From: Hyphomicrobiales bacterium
Lineage (GTDB): Bacteria; Pseudomonadota; Alphaproteobacteria; Rhizobiales; Rhizobiaceae
NCBI GenBank assembly: GCA_900466475.1
Contig: UBMI01000014.1
Coordinates: forward strand, 1 to 64,000
Reading direction: 5' to 3'
Length of the DNA stretch: 64,000 bases
The notes below the pieces were generated by a model. That model had not been told where the DNA came from, made no database searches, and was given only the letters and a program-made list of their open reading frames with translations. Of the stretch, positions 55,484-63,701 are shown piece after piece (position 1 is the first letter of the stretch; every line of letters begins with the position of its first letter). The translations under genes were made by a program, and so were the position numbers.

Positions 55484-55843
55484 TCACTGCGGCAGGGTGA
55501 GAAGCCTCACCGGACGCAATTCGATCGACCCGACCCGGGCGCTCGGAATGCCCGCAACGACCTTGCGCGCCTCTTCGAGATCGGCCGCCTCGATGATGTA
55601 GATGCCGGCCAGATGTTCCTTGGTCTCGACATAAGGGCCGTCGGTCGAAGACAGAATGCCGTGGCGCACTCGTAGGACCGAGGCGCTCTCGGGACCTTCC
55701 AACGCATCGGAATGGATCATGATGCCCTTGCGCTCAAGCTCCTCGTCATACTGGAAATGGTTCCTCACGAGCTCGTCGCCCTCGGCCTTGCTGAGCGTGC
55801 CATCCATATCGGCAGGATTATAGATGAGGCAGACGAAGCGCAT
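55484..55843 (-). CDS. DGPF (YCII) domain protein, third copy
   Basis: 119 residues, one YCII domain with TDGPYVETKEHLAGIYIIEA in the DGPF position (Pro-Tyr here in place of Pro-Phe). Such proteins accompany ECF42 factors; their biochemical role is not known. GGGAG lies six bases before the ATG. It is two bases from the copy upstream and ten from the sigma gene. Confidence 0.88.
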   Translation of the reverse strand: MRFVCLIYNPADMDGTLSKAEGDELVRNHFQYDEELERKGIMIHSDALEGPESASVLRVRHGILSSTDGPYVETKEHLAGIYIIEAADLEEARKVVAGIPSARVGSIELRPVRLLTLPQ

Positions 55844-55845
55844 CG

Positions 55846-56205
55846 CTATCTCCCATCCTTGATCGAATAGGCGGGCCTGATCTCGATCGACGCATATTTG
55901 AGGATCGGGAAGGTGGCAATGATCGCCTTCGCTTCCTCCATATCCCCAGCCTCGATCACCACGAAGCCGCCGAGATGTTCCTTGATTTCGGCGAATGGAC
56001 CATCCGTTGCGGCGACGGTGCCGTTGCGAACCCTGAGCGTTACGGCCTGCTCCGGCTCATAGAGCGCCAGTGCGCTCAACATATGGCCGCTGTCGCGCCA
56101 GTGGTCATCGCTGATGATGCATTCCTGCGTGACCGCTGCCCATTCCTCCTGACTGACCTGGCTGCTCTTTTCAGTATCGAACCAGACTTGACCCAGAAAT
56201 TTCAT
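55846..56205 (-). CDS. DGPF (YCII) domain protein, second copy
   Basis: 119 residues with TDGPFAEIKEHLGGFVVIEA. It is a paralogue of the genes on either side, more like the first copy at its N end (KFLGQVWFD against KYLCQVWFD). GAGGAGG lies seven bases before the ATG. Function unknown; operon member. Confidence 0.88.
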   Translation of the reverse strand: MKFLGQVWFDTEKSSQVSQEEWAAVTQECIISDDHWRDSGHMLSALALYEPEQAVTLRVRNGTVAATDGPFAEIKEHLGGFVVIEAGDMEEAKAIIATFPILKYASIEIRPAYSIKDGR

Positions 56206-56217
56206 GGCATGACCTCC

Positions 56218-56568
56218 TCAGCCGAATTCGTGGATGGGGCGAACCTCGATCGCGCCGAGCTTTGCCAGCGGGATGCCGGCTGCAACACGGATCGCGTCGT
56301 TGAGGTCCTTGGCTTCAATCAGGATGAAGCCCCCGAGCGCTTCTTTCGTCTCGATGAAGGGGCCATCGGTGACCGACATCTCGCCCCCGCGCACCCTGAC
56401 GGTGACGGCCGACTGCGGCGACTGCAGCGCCTGCGCGACGATCATGTGGCCGCTGTCGGCTAGGTCGCGGTCATAGGCGAGCGAATCCCGGCCAAGCTTG
56501 TTCTTCTCTTCCTGCGACATGGCCGACAGCACCGTGCCGTCGAACCAGACCTGGCAAAGATATTTCAT
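56218..56568 (-). CDS. DGPF (YCII) domain protein, first copy
   Basis: 116 residues with TDGPFIETKEALGGFILIEA, the canonical DGPF motif. First gene of the operon, with GGAGGA before the ATG. Its leader holds the rhizobial repeat and the ECF-type promoter at 56708-56734. Confidence 0.9.
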   Translation of the reverse strand: MKYLCQVWFDGTVLSAMSQEEKNKLGRDSLAYDRDLADSGHMIVAQALQSPQSAVTVRVRGGEMSVTDGPFIETKEALGGFILIEAKDLNDAIRVAAGIPLAKLGAIEVRPIHEFG

Positions 56569-56600
56569 TGCTTATCCTCCACGCTGTACTTTCACAGCCC

Positions 56601-56690
56601 TTGGAGCGCCGTGCGTCCATTCGGACGCACAAAGGACGCTCTAAATCTTTGAATCTATGCATCGGGCTTTCCGAAAATCTATCTCGATTT
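56601..56690 (-). repeat. Rhizobial intergenic repeat copy in the DGPF operon leader
   Basis: Contains the hairpin GTGCGTCC-attc-GGACGCAC (56611-56630) flanked by GAGCG/CGCTC, then blocks that match, inverted, the element at 17917-17985. It would be transcribed as part of the DGPF-sigma leader if the upstream promoter is real. Confidence 0.6.
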
Positions 56691-56707
56691 TTGGGCCGAT
56701 GCTTAGA

Positions 56708-56734
56708 GACGAACAGCCTAGGTACTTTTCGACA
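56708..56734 (-). promoter_or_regulatory. Candidate ECF-type promoter of the DGPF-sigma operon
   Basis: Minus strand TGTCGA (56734-56729), a 17-base spacer, and CGTC (56711-56708). TGTCGA is the -35 I recall for ECF42 factors and CGTC is a common ECF -10. This would make the operon self-activating. The leader would be about 130 bases. Confidence 0.5.
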
Positions 56735-56827
56735 GGGAAGAAAAATATCTTTTAAGCGGCCTGAATGTCGAAAGGCCAAGGCAGCGCTCGACAAAGCTTC
56801 ATCTGACAACATCGAGGAGATGGAGCA

Positions 56828-56995
56828 ATGAGCATGCTTGAATTCGGAATAGCACATCTGATCGTCACACGCGGCGTGCGCAAGATGCCGCCGCTTGAGA
56901 ATGCCGAGGTGACAAAGATGCTGGTCAGGACCGGGATTGCGCTGGCGGCATTTGCCGGCCTGATCGAGGCGCTGCAGCTTGCCGCAAGCGCCTGA
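56828..56995 (+). CDS. Small hypothetical protein (55 aa)
   Basis: 55 codons, MSMLEFGIAHLIVTRGVRKM at the start and a hydrophobic helix LVRTGIALAAFAGLIEAL near the end, so perhaps membrane-associated. GAGGAG lies eight bases before the ATG, an ideal site, and codon use is typical of the window. A strong hairpin follows the stop. No family recognised. Confidence 0.6.
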   Translation: MSMLEFGIAHLIVTRGVRKMPPLENAEVTKMLVRTGIALAAFAGLIEALQLAASA

Positions 56996-57002
56996 GAACA
57001 GC

Positions 57003-57029
57003 GCGTGGCCCGACCGACAAGGTCGGGCC
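57003..57029. terminator. Hairpin between convergent small gene and amn
   Basis: A perfect 11-base-pair GC-rich stem, GTGGCCCGACC / GGTCGGGCCAC, with a five-base loop. No T-run on either side; its place between two stops makes a transcription end or a transcript 3' stabiliser likely. Confidence 0.65.
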
Positions 57030-57041
57030 ACAGCTGATAAC

Positions 57042-58544
57042 TTACTGAAACGCCGTTTCGAAGAAGCTGCGCAGCTTGCGTGAATGCAGGGCTTCCGGCG
57101 GCATGGCGGCAAGCTTCTGGATTGCTCGTATGCCGATCTGCAGATGCTGGTTCACCTGCGTACGGTAGAAAGCGGTCGCCATGCCCGGCAGCTTGAGCTC
57201 GCCATGCAGCGGCTTGTCGGAAACGCAGAGCAGCGTCCCATAGGGGACGCGGAAGCGGAAGCCATTGGCGGCAATCGTGGCCGATTCCATGTCGAGCGCG
57301 ATGGCGCGGGCCTGTGACAGTCGTTTCACAGGGCCTGCCTGGTCGCGCAGTTCCCAGTTTCTGTTGTCGATCGTGCCGACCGTGCCGGTGCGCATGATGC
57401 GTTTCAGCTCGAAGCCCTCGTAACCGGTGATCTCGGCAACGGCAGCCTCGAGCGCCACCTGCACTTCGGCAAGTGCCGGGATCGGCACCCAGACCGGCAG
57501 GTCGTCGTCGAGCACATGATCTTCGCGCATATAGGCATGCGCCAGAACGTAGTCGCCGAGGCGCTGGCTGTTGCGCAGACCGGCGCAGTGGCCGAGCATC
57601 AGCCATGCGTGCGGGCGCAGCACGGCCACGTGGTCGGTGATCGTCTTGGCGTTGGACGGACCGACGCCGATATTGATCATGGTGATCCCGGCATGGCCCT
57701 TCTTCTTGAGATGATAGGCCGGCATCTGCGGCAAGCGGGAAAGCACGGCATCCGTTTCCGGAACGCTCGATCCTGCCAGCGTGACGATATTGCCGGGCTC
57801 AACGAAGGCCGTATAGCCATCGCCGCCTTCTGCCATCAGCTTGCGTGCCCACGAGCAGAATTCGTCGATATAGAACTGGTAGTTCGTAAACAGCACGAAG
57901 TTCTGGAAGTGCTCGGCACCCGTTGCCGTATAGTGCGACAGGCGGGCCAGCGAATAGTCGATGCGCTGTGCGGTAAAGGGTGCCAGCGGCGAGGGCTCGC
58001 CCGGAGGCGGCAGATACTCGCCGTTGGCAATTTCGTCGTCCGTCGTGTTGAGGTCGGGCGTATCGAAGAGATCGCGCAGCGGAATATCGACAAAAGCCGC
58101 TGCCGACGCTTCCACATGCGCGCCTTCGCCGAAAGCGAAGTGCAGCGGGATCGGCGTCGAGGATTCGGAAACGACGACAGGCACGTTATGGCTCTTCACC
58201 AGCAGCGAAAGCTGCTCCTTCAGATAGTGCTTGAAGAGCTTTGGCCGGGTGACCGTCGTCGTATAGACGCCGGGTGCCGTGACGTGGCCGTAGGAGAGAC
58301 GGGAGTCGACATGGCCGAAGCTCGTCGTCTCGATGCTGACCTGCGGGTAGAAGGCACGGTAGCGGGAGGTGACCGGTGCACCCTGCGCAAGCCTCGTGAA
58401 GCTGTCGATCAGGAAGGAAGTGTTGCGCTCGTAAAGTGCCGTCAGCGCCTCGACGGCTTTTGCCGGATCATCGAAGGTTTGCGGCTCGAAAGGGGGAGGC
58501 GACGAAATGTCGAACGCGGACAGGGGATAGATTCGTTTGCTCAT
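57042..58544 (-). CDS. amn: AMP nucleosidase
   Basis: 500 residues, slightly longer than E. coli Amn. It splits AMP into adenine and ribose 5-phosphate. The N-terminal Amn-specific part (RYRAFYPQVSIETTSFGHVD) is followed by a phosphorylase-fold domain with GITMINIGVGPSNAKTITDH, PHAWLMLGHCAGLRNSQRLG and ALDMESATIAANG. No clear ribosome site; a short dyad (GTCGTTT/AAACGAC) lies just upstream. A hairpin separates it from the small gene upstream. Confidence 0.93.
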   Translation of the reverse strand: MSKRIYPLSAFDISSPPPFEPQTFDDPAKAVEALTALYERNTSFLIDSFTRLAQGAPVTSRYRAFYPQVSIETTSFGHVDSRLSYGHVTAPGVYTTTVTRPKLFKHYLKEQLSLLVKSHNVPVVVSESSTPIPLHFAFGEGAHVEASAAAFVDIPLRDLFDTPDLNTTDDEIANGEYLPPPGEPSPLAPFTAQRIDYSLARLSHYTATGAEHFQNFVLFTNYQFYIDEFCSWARKLMAEGGDGYTAFVEPGNIVTLAGSSVPETDAVLSRLPQMPAYHLKKKGHAGITMINIGVGPSNAKTITDHVAVLRPHAWLMLGHCAGLRNSQRLGDYVLAHAYMREDHVLDDDLPVWVPIPALAEVQVALEAAVAEITGYEGFELKRIMRTGTVGTIDNRNWELRDQAGPVKRLSQARAIALDMESATIAANGFRFRVPYGTLLCVSDKPLHGELKLPGMATAFYRTQVNQHLQIGIRAIQKLAAMPPEALHSRKLRSFFETAFQ

Positions 58545-58616
58545 GAGGCATTATAGAGAGTCGTTTTTAACAAGCAAACGACGCTCAAAGGCTGAGACCC
58601 AGATTTTTCCCGGGTC

Positions 58617-58793
58617 TCAACGGATGACGGTGCAGTAGCCGCCGCTGCTTGCCAGGCACGTATAGTTCGCGCCGAAATGCGATTGCTGTGCGCCTCCGCC
58701 ACCGCCGTTGCGCACGACGACTGCCGAAAACGAAATCGCGAAGATCGCCGCAAACAGCGTTATGATTGTAAAGCGTCTCGCTAGAATGAACAC
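58617..58793 (-). CDS. Small membrane or secreted protein (58 aa)
   Basis: 58 residues from a GTG with AAGGA seven bases upstream: FILARRFTIITLFAAIFAIS is a hydrophobic anchor or signal, followed by a glycine run, and a tail with two cysteines (NYTCLASSGGYC). No family recognised. Longer ATG-started versions (58826) lack a ribosome site. A stem (TGAGACCC/GGGTCTCA) includes the stop codon. Confidence 0.5.
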   Translation of the reverse strand: MFILARRFTIITLFAAIFAISFSAVVVRNGGGGGAQQSHFGANYTCLASSGGYCTVIR

Positions 58794-58926
58794 GTCCACG
58801 TCCTTACCCCGATATGCGCCCTTCATGGTGCTGTTTTGCCATGATGTGGCTGAACGGGTGCTGAGACGGTGGTTCATTTTGCGTTCAGTTTTTGAGGCCG
58901 GCTAAGGTTCTCAGAGGCCGAGCGTT

Positions 58927-59265
58927 TCAGAGACGGGTCCAGGTCTGCGTTTTGCAGAAGACCTGCATCATGCAGCCCTGCATCTTGAGCGAGCCGCCGG
59001 AGATCGTGCCCGAGCCGCTGTAGGTCTTGTCGTCGGCAGGATCGGTGATCTCACCGCTATAGCTGCCGCCGGCGCCGGACAGTCTGCCGATCTTCTTGCC
59101 GGCATATTTGCCCGTCTTCAGCGTGATGCAGTATGCCCCGCCACAGGGCGCAATCACTGCCGTATCGCCGGCGCGGGTCTTCCAGTTGCCGACGATCGGT
59201 TCATCTGCCTGGGCAAGGCCTGCCGCGAGTGCCAGTGCGCCGGCAAGAACGAGGGTACGGATCAT
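58927..59265 (-). CDS. Periplasmic DUF2147-type protein
   Basis: 112 residues with a signal peptide ending near residue 20 (GLAQA) and a beta-rich lipocalin-like domain: EPIVGNWKTRAGDTAVIAPC, YCITLKTGKYAGKKIG, KTYSGSGTISGGSLKMQGCM. Four cysteines may form disulfides. Role unknown. AAGGAGG precedes the ATG at 59265. The frame extends upstream but without signal-peptide sense. Confidence 0.82.
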   Translation of the reverse strand: MIRTLVLAGALALAAGLAQADEPIVGNWKTRAGDTAVIAPCGGAYCITLKTGKYAGKKIGRLSGAGGSYSGEITDPADDKTYSGSGTISGGSLKMQGCMMQVFCKTQTWTRL

Positions 59266-59696
59266 CTCTTCCTCCTTGAGATATGAAATGGCGCGAAAAT
59301 AACTGACGCGAACGTAAAGGTAAATATGATGCGGGACGGGCCAAAAATCCGGCCTCCGCACCAGGTTTTTTCTGCTGATGGCCAGATCGATGCTGATTTC
59401 ATAGTGAACAAATCCTCAATTTCCAAATCTGAATTTTTCGTAAAAGGCGTTGGAAAATCCTTAATTCGCAGGGATTCCGATGTTTAACAAAAACCCAAGT
59501 TTACCAAGCATTTGCACTTTGTTTGCGTCAAATTAATCATGCATTTTAGGCGTTTTTTGAAAGCCGTTTGGCATAGTGAACCCATCAAACGAGCGGGGCA
59601 AACCCGCCGGACCGGAGAGGCCGGAAGCCGCAGAAGATGGCAAGGCCCAAAGGTAAAACAGGGTACGTCTTAACAGGCTAAACAGGGATAGAACCG
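59266..59696. other. AT-rich gap with structured leader
   Basis: Over 400 bases between divergent genes without a reading frame of note. The right end holds two small GC hairpins, GCGGG-gcaaa-CCCGC (59593-59607) and CCGG-agagg-CCGG (59612-59624), in the leader of the Sel1-like gene. The rest is AT-rich and probably carries promoters for both sides. Confidence 0.45.
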
Positions 59697-59966
59697 ATGG
59701 CACGCTTTGAAATGCACAATGCTGAAATGGCCACCATGGGTGGCGAAAGTAACAGCGCCGATGTCTTCTGCGAAATGGGTCTGATGTATGCGACCGGCCG
59801 TGGTTGCGAGATCGATCTCGTCTCCGCTCACAAGTGGCTGAACATCGCCGCAATCAAGGGCAACGACCGCGCCGCCGAGCTGCGTGCCGATGTGGCCGCT
59901 GCGATGAGCAAGATGCAGCTTGCCGAAGCGCTCCGCGCCGCACGCGAATGGATGACGATCCACTAA
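59697..59966 (+). CDS. Small Sel1-repeat protein
   Basis: 89 residues with one Sel1/TPR-like unit: ADVFCEMGLMYATGRGCEID then LVSAHKWLNIAAIKGNDRAA. A lone repeat, so probably an interaction module. No signal peptide. AGGGA precedes the ATG. Partner unknown. Confidence 0.78.
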   Translation: MARFEMHNAEMATMGGESNSADVFCEMGLMYATGRGCEIDLVSAHKWLNIAAIKGNDRAAELRADVAAAMSKMQLAEALRAAREWMTIH

Positions 59967-60088
59967 AGACTGTCGTCGCTTGGCGCGACGCGCTCCAAGG
60001 ACCGTCTCCAACAAGACAATTCGAAATAACAACCTCAAAAGAGGGGAGCTGGCGGGGCGCTTTGGACGGGGCCGACGCCGGGAGAAGG

Positions 60089-60124
60089 AAACCGCGACCG
60101 GCGCCCTCCCGCCGGCCGCGGTTT
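60089..60124 (-). terminator. Terminator of the HisC-like gene
   Basis: Stem AAACCGCG/CGCGGTTT continued by CCGGC/GCCGG with one mismatch and an eight-base loop. On the minus strand it is followed by CCTTCTCC. It lies just after the aminotransferase stop. Confidence 0.7.
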
Positions 60125-60146
60125 ACCCGTTGTTGGTTTCCCGTTC

Positions 60147-61259
60147 TCAGGCGAGTTTCTTCAGGACCTGCGGCAGAGCCTCTTCGAACCGCGCCATTTC
60201 GGCTTCCGGCCCGACACTCACACGGATGCAGCGGTTCAGCGGTGCCACACCCGGCATGCGGATGAAGACGCCATGTTCCATCAGCCCGTCGACGATCGCC
60301 CGAGCATGAGTGCCATCGCGGCCGGCATCGATTGCCACGAAATTCGTTGCCGACGCCAGCGGCTGCAGGCCGTTTGCCCTGGCAATACCGGCGATCCTGT
60401 CGCGCGCGGCATGGATCTTCCCGATCACCTCCGAAAGGTAGGCCTGATCCTTGAGGGCTGCGAGCGCAGCGACCGTCGCAAGCCGGTTCATGCCGAAATG
60501 ATTGCGGATCTTGTCGAAGGCCAGCGCCGTGCCGGGCGTCGAGATCGCGTAGCCGACGCGGGCGCCGGCAAGACCGTAGGCCTTGGAGAAGGTGCGGGTG
60601 CGCACGATGTTCGGCAGATCGATGAGCGACCCGATCGACGGCAAGGCAGAGGCCTGGCCGGTCTCGCTATAGGCTTCGTCGAGGATCATCAGACAGGTTT
60701 CCGGCAGGGCGCGCGCGAAGGCGACGATCTCTTGGGCGTTCCACCAGCTTCCCATCGGATTGTCAGGGTTGGCGAAATAGACAAGCGGTGCGTTCTCGCG
60801 CTTGACGGCATCGAGCAACGCGTCGAGATCTTCACGGTCGCCGGCATAAGGAACAGTGACCAGTCGGCCGCCGAAGCCGTTCACATGGAAATTGAAGGTC
60901 GGATAGGCTCCAAAGGAGGTCACGACGGTGCCGCCGGGCTCGATCACCAGCCGCACGATCTGCCCGAGCAGTTCGTCAATGCCGCCGCCGATTGCGATAT
61001 TGGCCGGTGTCACGCCGAGATGGCTGGCAAGCGCCTCGCGCAGCGCGTAATTTTCCGGATCGTTGTACTTCCAGATGTCGCCGGCCTGCTCGCGCATGGC
61101 GGCAATAACCGAGGGAGCCGGGCCGAAGCCGTTTTCATTGGCGCCGATGCGTGCTTCGACCGTCAGACCGCGCTGACGCTCGATGGCCTCTGGGCCGACG
61201 AAAGGGACGGTGGAGGGCAGGGCGCTGGCGAGCGGCGTGAAGCGCGAGAAGGCAGACAT
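60147..61259 (-). CDS. HisC-like PLP aminotransferase
   Basis: 371 residues, fold type I class II aminotransferase near histidinol-phosphate aminotransferase: ARIGANENGFGPAP, KYNDPENYALREAL, FANPDNPMGSWW, MILDEAYSE and the PLP lysine in RTRTFSKAYGLAGARVGYAI. It is not in a his operon, so the substrate may be an aromatic or other amino acid. The ATG at 61259 has a weak ribosome site but gives the family start; the open frame upstream does not fit. Confidence 0.87.
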   Translation of the reverse strand: MSAFSRFTPLASALPSTVPFVGPEAIERQRGLTVEARIGANENGFGPAPSVIAAMREQAGDIWKYNDPENYALREALASHLGVTPANIAIGGGIDELLGQIVRLVIEPGGTVVTSFGAYPTFNFHVNGFGGRLVTVPYAGDREDLDALLDAVKRENAPLVYFANPDNPMGSWWNAQEIVAFARALPETCLMILDEAYSETGQASALPSIGSLIDLPNIVRTRTFSKAYGLAGARVGYAISTPGTALAFDKIRNHFGMNRLATVAALAALKDQAYLSEVIGKIHAARDRIAGIARANGLQPLASATNFVAIDAGRDGTHARAIVDGLMEHGVFIRMPGVAPLNRCIRVSVGPEAEMARFEEALPQVLKKLA

Positions 61260-61352
61260 GCGAGGGCAATTTCCCGGAATATTGAAAAAGCCGCGCAAGA
61301 ATAGGCTCTCGCTTTGCCAAGGCAAGCAAGATTATTTCACGCCCGCTGCGGC

Positions 61353-61751
61353 CTAGACGCGGGGGCTGTTGCGGCGTGCGTTGATCGCTTCCATGTTGCC
61401 GATCATGAAGTCTGCGCGCACTACCTTGCGTAGAACCTCCGGCTCCATGAGGTTGATGAAGCGAACGCCGATGCGCTCGTGATGGCGGTAGACCTCGGCA
61501 CAGCCGATGCGATAGGCGAGCCCAAGAATATTCAGATAATAATGTTTGGGCAGACCGGCCGTCGTCGACACGACAAAGGTCGCGCCACCCTGGGAAATGT
61601 CGAGAATTTCGGCGCTGCGCATCGAAATCCCGGTAAGGCAGGGGCGAACGGCCACGATACGGGCCGGTCGTTTGACGTTGAACTCCTCCCAGCGAATATC
61701 GTAGACAGCCGACTTCACCGTGGCGAGGTGCGTTGCGCGGAGCATTTCCAT
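61353..61751 (-). CDS. PilZ-like domain protein, first paralogue
   Basis: 132 residues from the ATG with GGAG eight bases upstream (a TTG at 61877 is possible). A PilZ-like fold: RPARIVAV, then ILDISQGGATFVV matching the D-x-S-x-x-G motif, and HERIGVRFINL. The first arginine motif is short (RPAR rather than RxxxR), so binding of cyclic di-GMP is uncertain. It aligns along its length with the gene at 63009. Confidence 0.72.
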   Translation of the reverse strand: MEMLRATHLATVKSAVYDIRWEEFNVKRPARIVAVRPCLTGISMRSAEILDISQGGATFVVSTTAGLPKHYYLNILGLAYRIGCAEVYRHHERIGVRFINLMEPEVLRKVVRADFMIGNMEAINARRNSPRV

Positions 61752-61933
61752 TTCGCATTCTCCGTCAGGCAGTTCAAAATGTGGGGCAGCTCGAATTTCA
61801 GGCTCTTCGACAGAGAGGCTCACACGAATGTTTTTCACATTCGTCAAATATGAAACTACAATTTTAACGAGTTTCAAATTTGTGCGTTAGCGGCACATCT
61901 ATTGTGCCCTCTTGGGAATAAACTTGTCGTCGC

Positions 61934-62335
61934 TCAGGCCAGCAATCTTGCCGCGCAATAGCCCCCGGCAGCGCTAAGTGCCGTCAGAAAGGTTCCCCAG
62001 GCCATGTCCACAAGGCTCATCGCGAGCGGCCAGTTCTTCAGTGTCGACAAATTCGTGATGTCATAGGTGCCGTAAGCCGCCAGTCCCAAAATGGCACCAT
62101 AGAGAAGCGTTGTGCCGATCGAGCCGCCGGAAAGCCCCGGCAAAACCGCAAGGACGACGATCGCGGCCGTGAAGAGCAGATAGAAAAGCGCCGCGATGCC
62201 AAGGTTCGGCACGGGAAGCATCAGCTCGCCCAATTGGTCGCGATAGAAGGTGCGGGCGACGATGCCGAGCCATATGGCGTCAACAACGGCAAGCGTGAGA
62301 AGGCAGCCGGCATAGGCAATAAACGCAGTTTTCAT
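61934..62335 (-). CDS. DUF2177 family membrane protein
   Basis: 133 residues, four helices, with DAIWLGIVARTFYRDQLGEL and GAILGLAAYGTYDITNLSTL, the conserved parts of the DUF2177 family. Inner-membrane protein of unknown function. Confidence 0.85.
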   Translation of the reverse strand: MKTAFIAYAGCLLTLAVVDAIWLGIVARTFYRDQLGELMLPVPNLGIAALFYLLFTAAIVVLAVLPGLSGGSIGTTLLYGAILGLAAYGTYDITNLSTLKNWPLAMSLVDMAWGTFLTALSAAGGYCAARLLA

Positions 62336-62490
62336 CGTCTTTCATCTCCCGCTTTGCCCGTTCTACGCCATGGCCCGCCTTGCGGATCGCCGTTGATTCT
62401 CTTTGCGCGGATTTTTCCCGAACTCTTTCATTTGCCGGGCGTTTTCTCTTTGCGATGTGCTGCTTTCAATAATGAAGTGAGGAAACTGAA

Positions 62491-62937
62491 ATGACTGATG
62501 TCAAAGTTCCCTGGGAATCCTGGGTCGTCGTGTGCGATGGGGCAAAAGCCCTGATAATGCAGAATGCCGGCGATGCCGAACTGATGAACCTCCAGGTCCG
62601 TGAAACTCTTACGCAGCCCAATCAGCCGACGCGCGAGCTCGGCACCGACAAGCCGGGTCGCGCCTACGCCCCCGATGGGCTCAGCGGCAGCGCCATGGAA
62701 GAGACCAACTGGCAGGACCAGGCCGAAGCCGACTTTCTGAAGGAAGTTGCCGTGAAGCTCGACGAGCTCGTACACGAAAAGGAGGCAAGCCGCATCGTTC
62801 TGGTAGCGCCTCCGCGTGCGCTCGGCACGTTGCGTCCCAATCTCAGTGCCGATGCACAGGCCGCAATCTCGGTCGAAGTGGCGAAGGATTACACCAATCT
62901 CCCCGTCGACCAGATCGAGCGGCATCTCGCCGCCTGA
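62491..62937 (+). CDS. Host-attachment family protein
   Basis: 148 residues resembling the family named for Agrobacterium attachment to host cells: WVVVCDGAKALIMQNAGDAE at the N end and IVLVAPPRALGTLRPNLSAD in the middle, ending EVAKDYTNLPVDQIERHL. Fold suggests a nucleotide-binding or eRF1-like cytoplasmic protein; the attachment link is old and not well proved. GAGG lies eight bases before the ATG; a terminator follows. Confidence 0.85.
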   Translation: MTDVKVPWESWVVVCDGAKALIMQNAGDAELMNLQVRETLTQPNQPTRELGTDKPGRAYAPDGLSGSAMEETNWQDQAEADFLKEVAVKLDELVHEKEASRIVLVAPPRALGTLRPNLSADAQAAISVEVAKDYTNLPVDQIERHLAA

Positions 62938-62962
62938 TCGCCACAAACCATCGCTCTTTGAA

Positions 62963-62989
62963 ACGCGGGTCACACGGCCCGCGTTTTTT
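62963..62989 (+). terminator. Rho-independent terminator
   Basis: ACGCGGG-N8-CCCGCGT followed by six T residues, 25 bases after the host-attachment gene stop. Confidence 0.9.
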
Positions 62990-63008
62990 ATGCGGCCAGA
63001 TCAGGGAA

Positions 63009-63359
63009 TCAGAGGCTGGTTTCGAAGCTCAACCGCAGCACGTGATGCAGGAATTCGGGGTTCAGCAGCATGTTGAAGCTGATGGTCACGAACTCGTCTT
63101 CGCGCTTGACCACGGTCGCGCCGATCTCGTCGTGGATGCCGAGGATTTCCAGGAAGAAATTCTGCGGCATTTCCAGGCTGGGGCTGACTTCCAGCAGCGC
63201 GCCGGCAAGCGTGATGGTGCGGATCAGGCACCGCACTTGCGTGCCGGTGCTGAGGTGATGGCCGACGAAGATGATATTGCCGGGCCGATCGAGGTTGAAT
63301 TCTCTGTAAGCCTGTTCGGGCTTGGGATGTTCTGTGTCGAGGTGCATCTGAAAGGCCAT
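63009..63359 (-). CDS. PilZ-like domain protein, second paralogue
   Basis: 116 residues. It matches the protein at 61353 in order: REFNLDRPGNI against EEFNVKRPARI, GTQVRCLIRTITLAGAL against GISMRSAEILDISQGGA, FFLEILGI against YYLNILGL, and ISFNMLLNPEFLHHVLRLSF against VRFINLMEPEVLRKVVRADF. The D-x-S-x-x-G motif is lost (TITLAGA), so it probably does not bind cyclic di-GMP. GGAGG lies five bases before the ATG. Confidence 0.65.
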   Translation of the reverse strand: MAFQMHLDTEHPKPEQAYREFNLDRPGNIIFVGHHLSTGTQVRCLIRTITLAGALLEVSPSLEMPQNFFLEILGIHDEIGATVVKREDEFVTISFNMLLNPEFLHHVLRLSFETSL

Positions 63360-63701
63360 GTCAGCCTCCGCTTGTTGTACGATCTGACTTTAACGCAGGA
63401 TTGCTCACATCTGCTGAACAATATCTTTAAAATTGAAAGCTTGTGCAAAATCTAACGGCATAACGCTTTTATCGTCGGCAATATTGTTCAGAATCTGCCC
63501 ATTTTTTCGCCAAGCCTGTGCCGATCTTGACTTGGCATCCGTCGTCGCGCATAGAGAAGCCGGTTCGAGGCACCGGCCGCTCGCGGATGAAGATCCATGG
63601 TGAAGCCCTCGCGATCATGGTCACAGCCACTGTGCATGCTGACTGACGGCAATGCGAGCCCCCCTGACAGTCGAATGGCATGCCTTTGAAAGGCTGACTC
63701 C
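63360..63701. other. Gap without gene
   Basis: 342 bases between the second PilZ-like gene and the glyoxalase-related gene, which diverge. AT-rich near 63400-63490, where promoters for both are likely. No RNA gene or repeat recognised. Confidence 0.5.
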
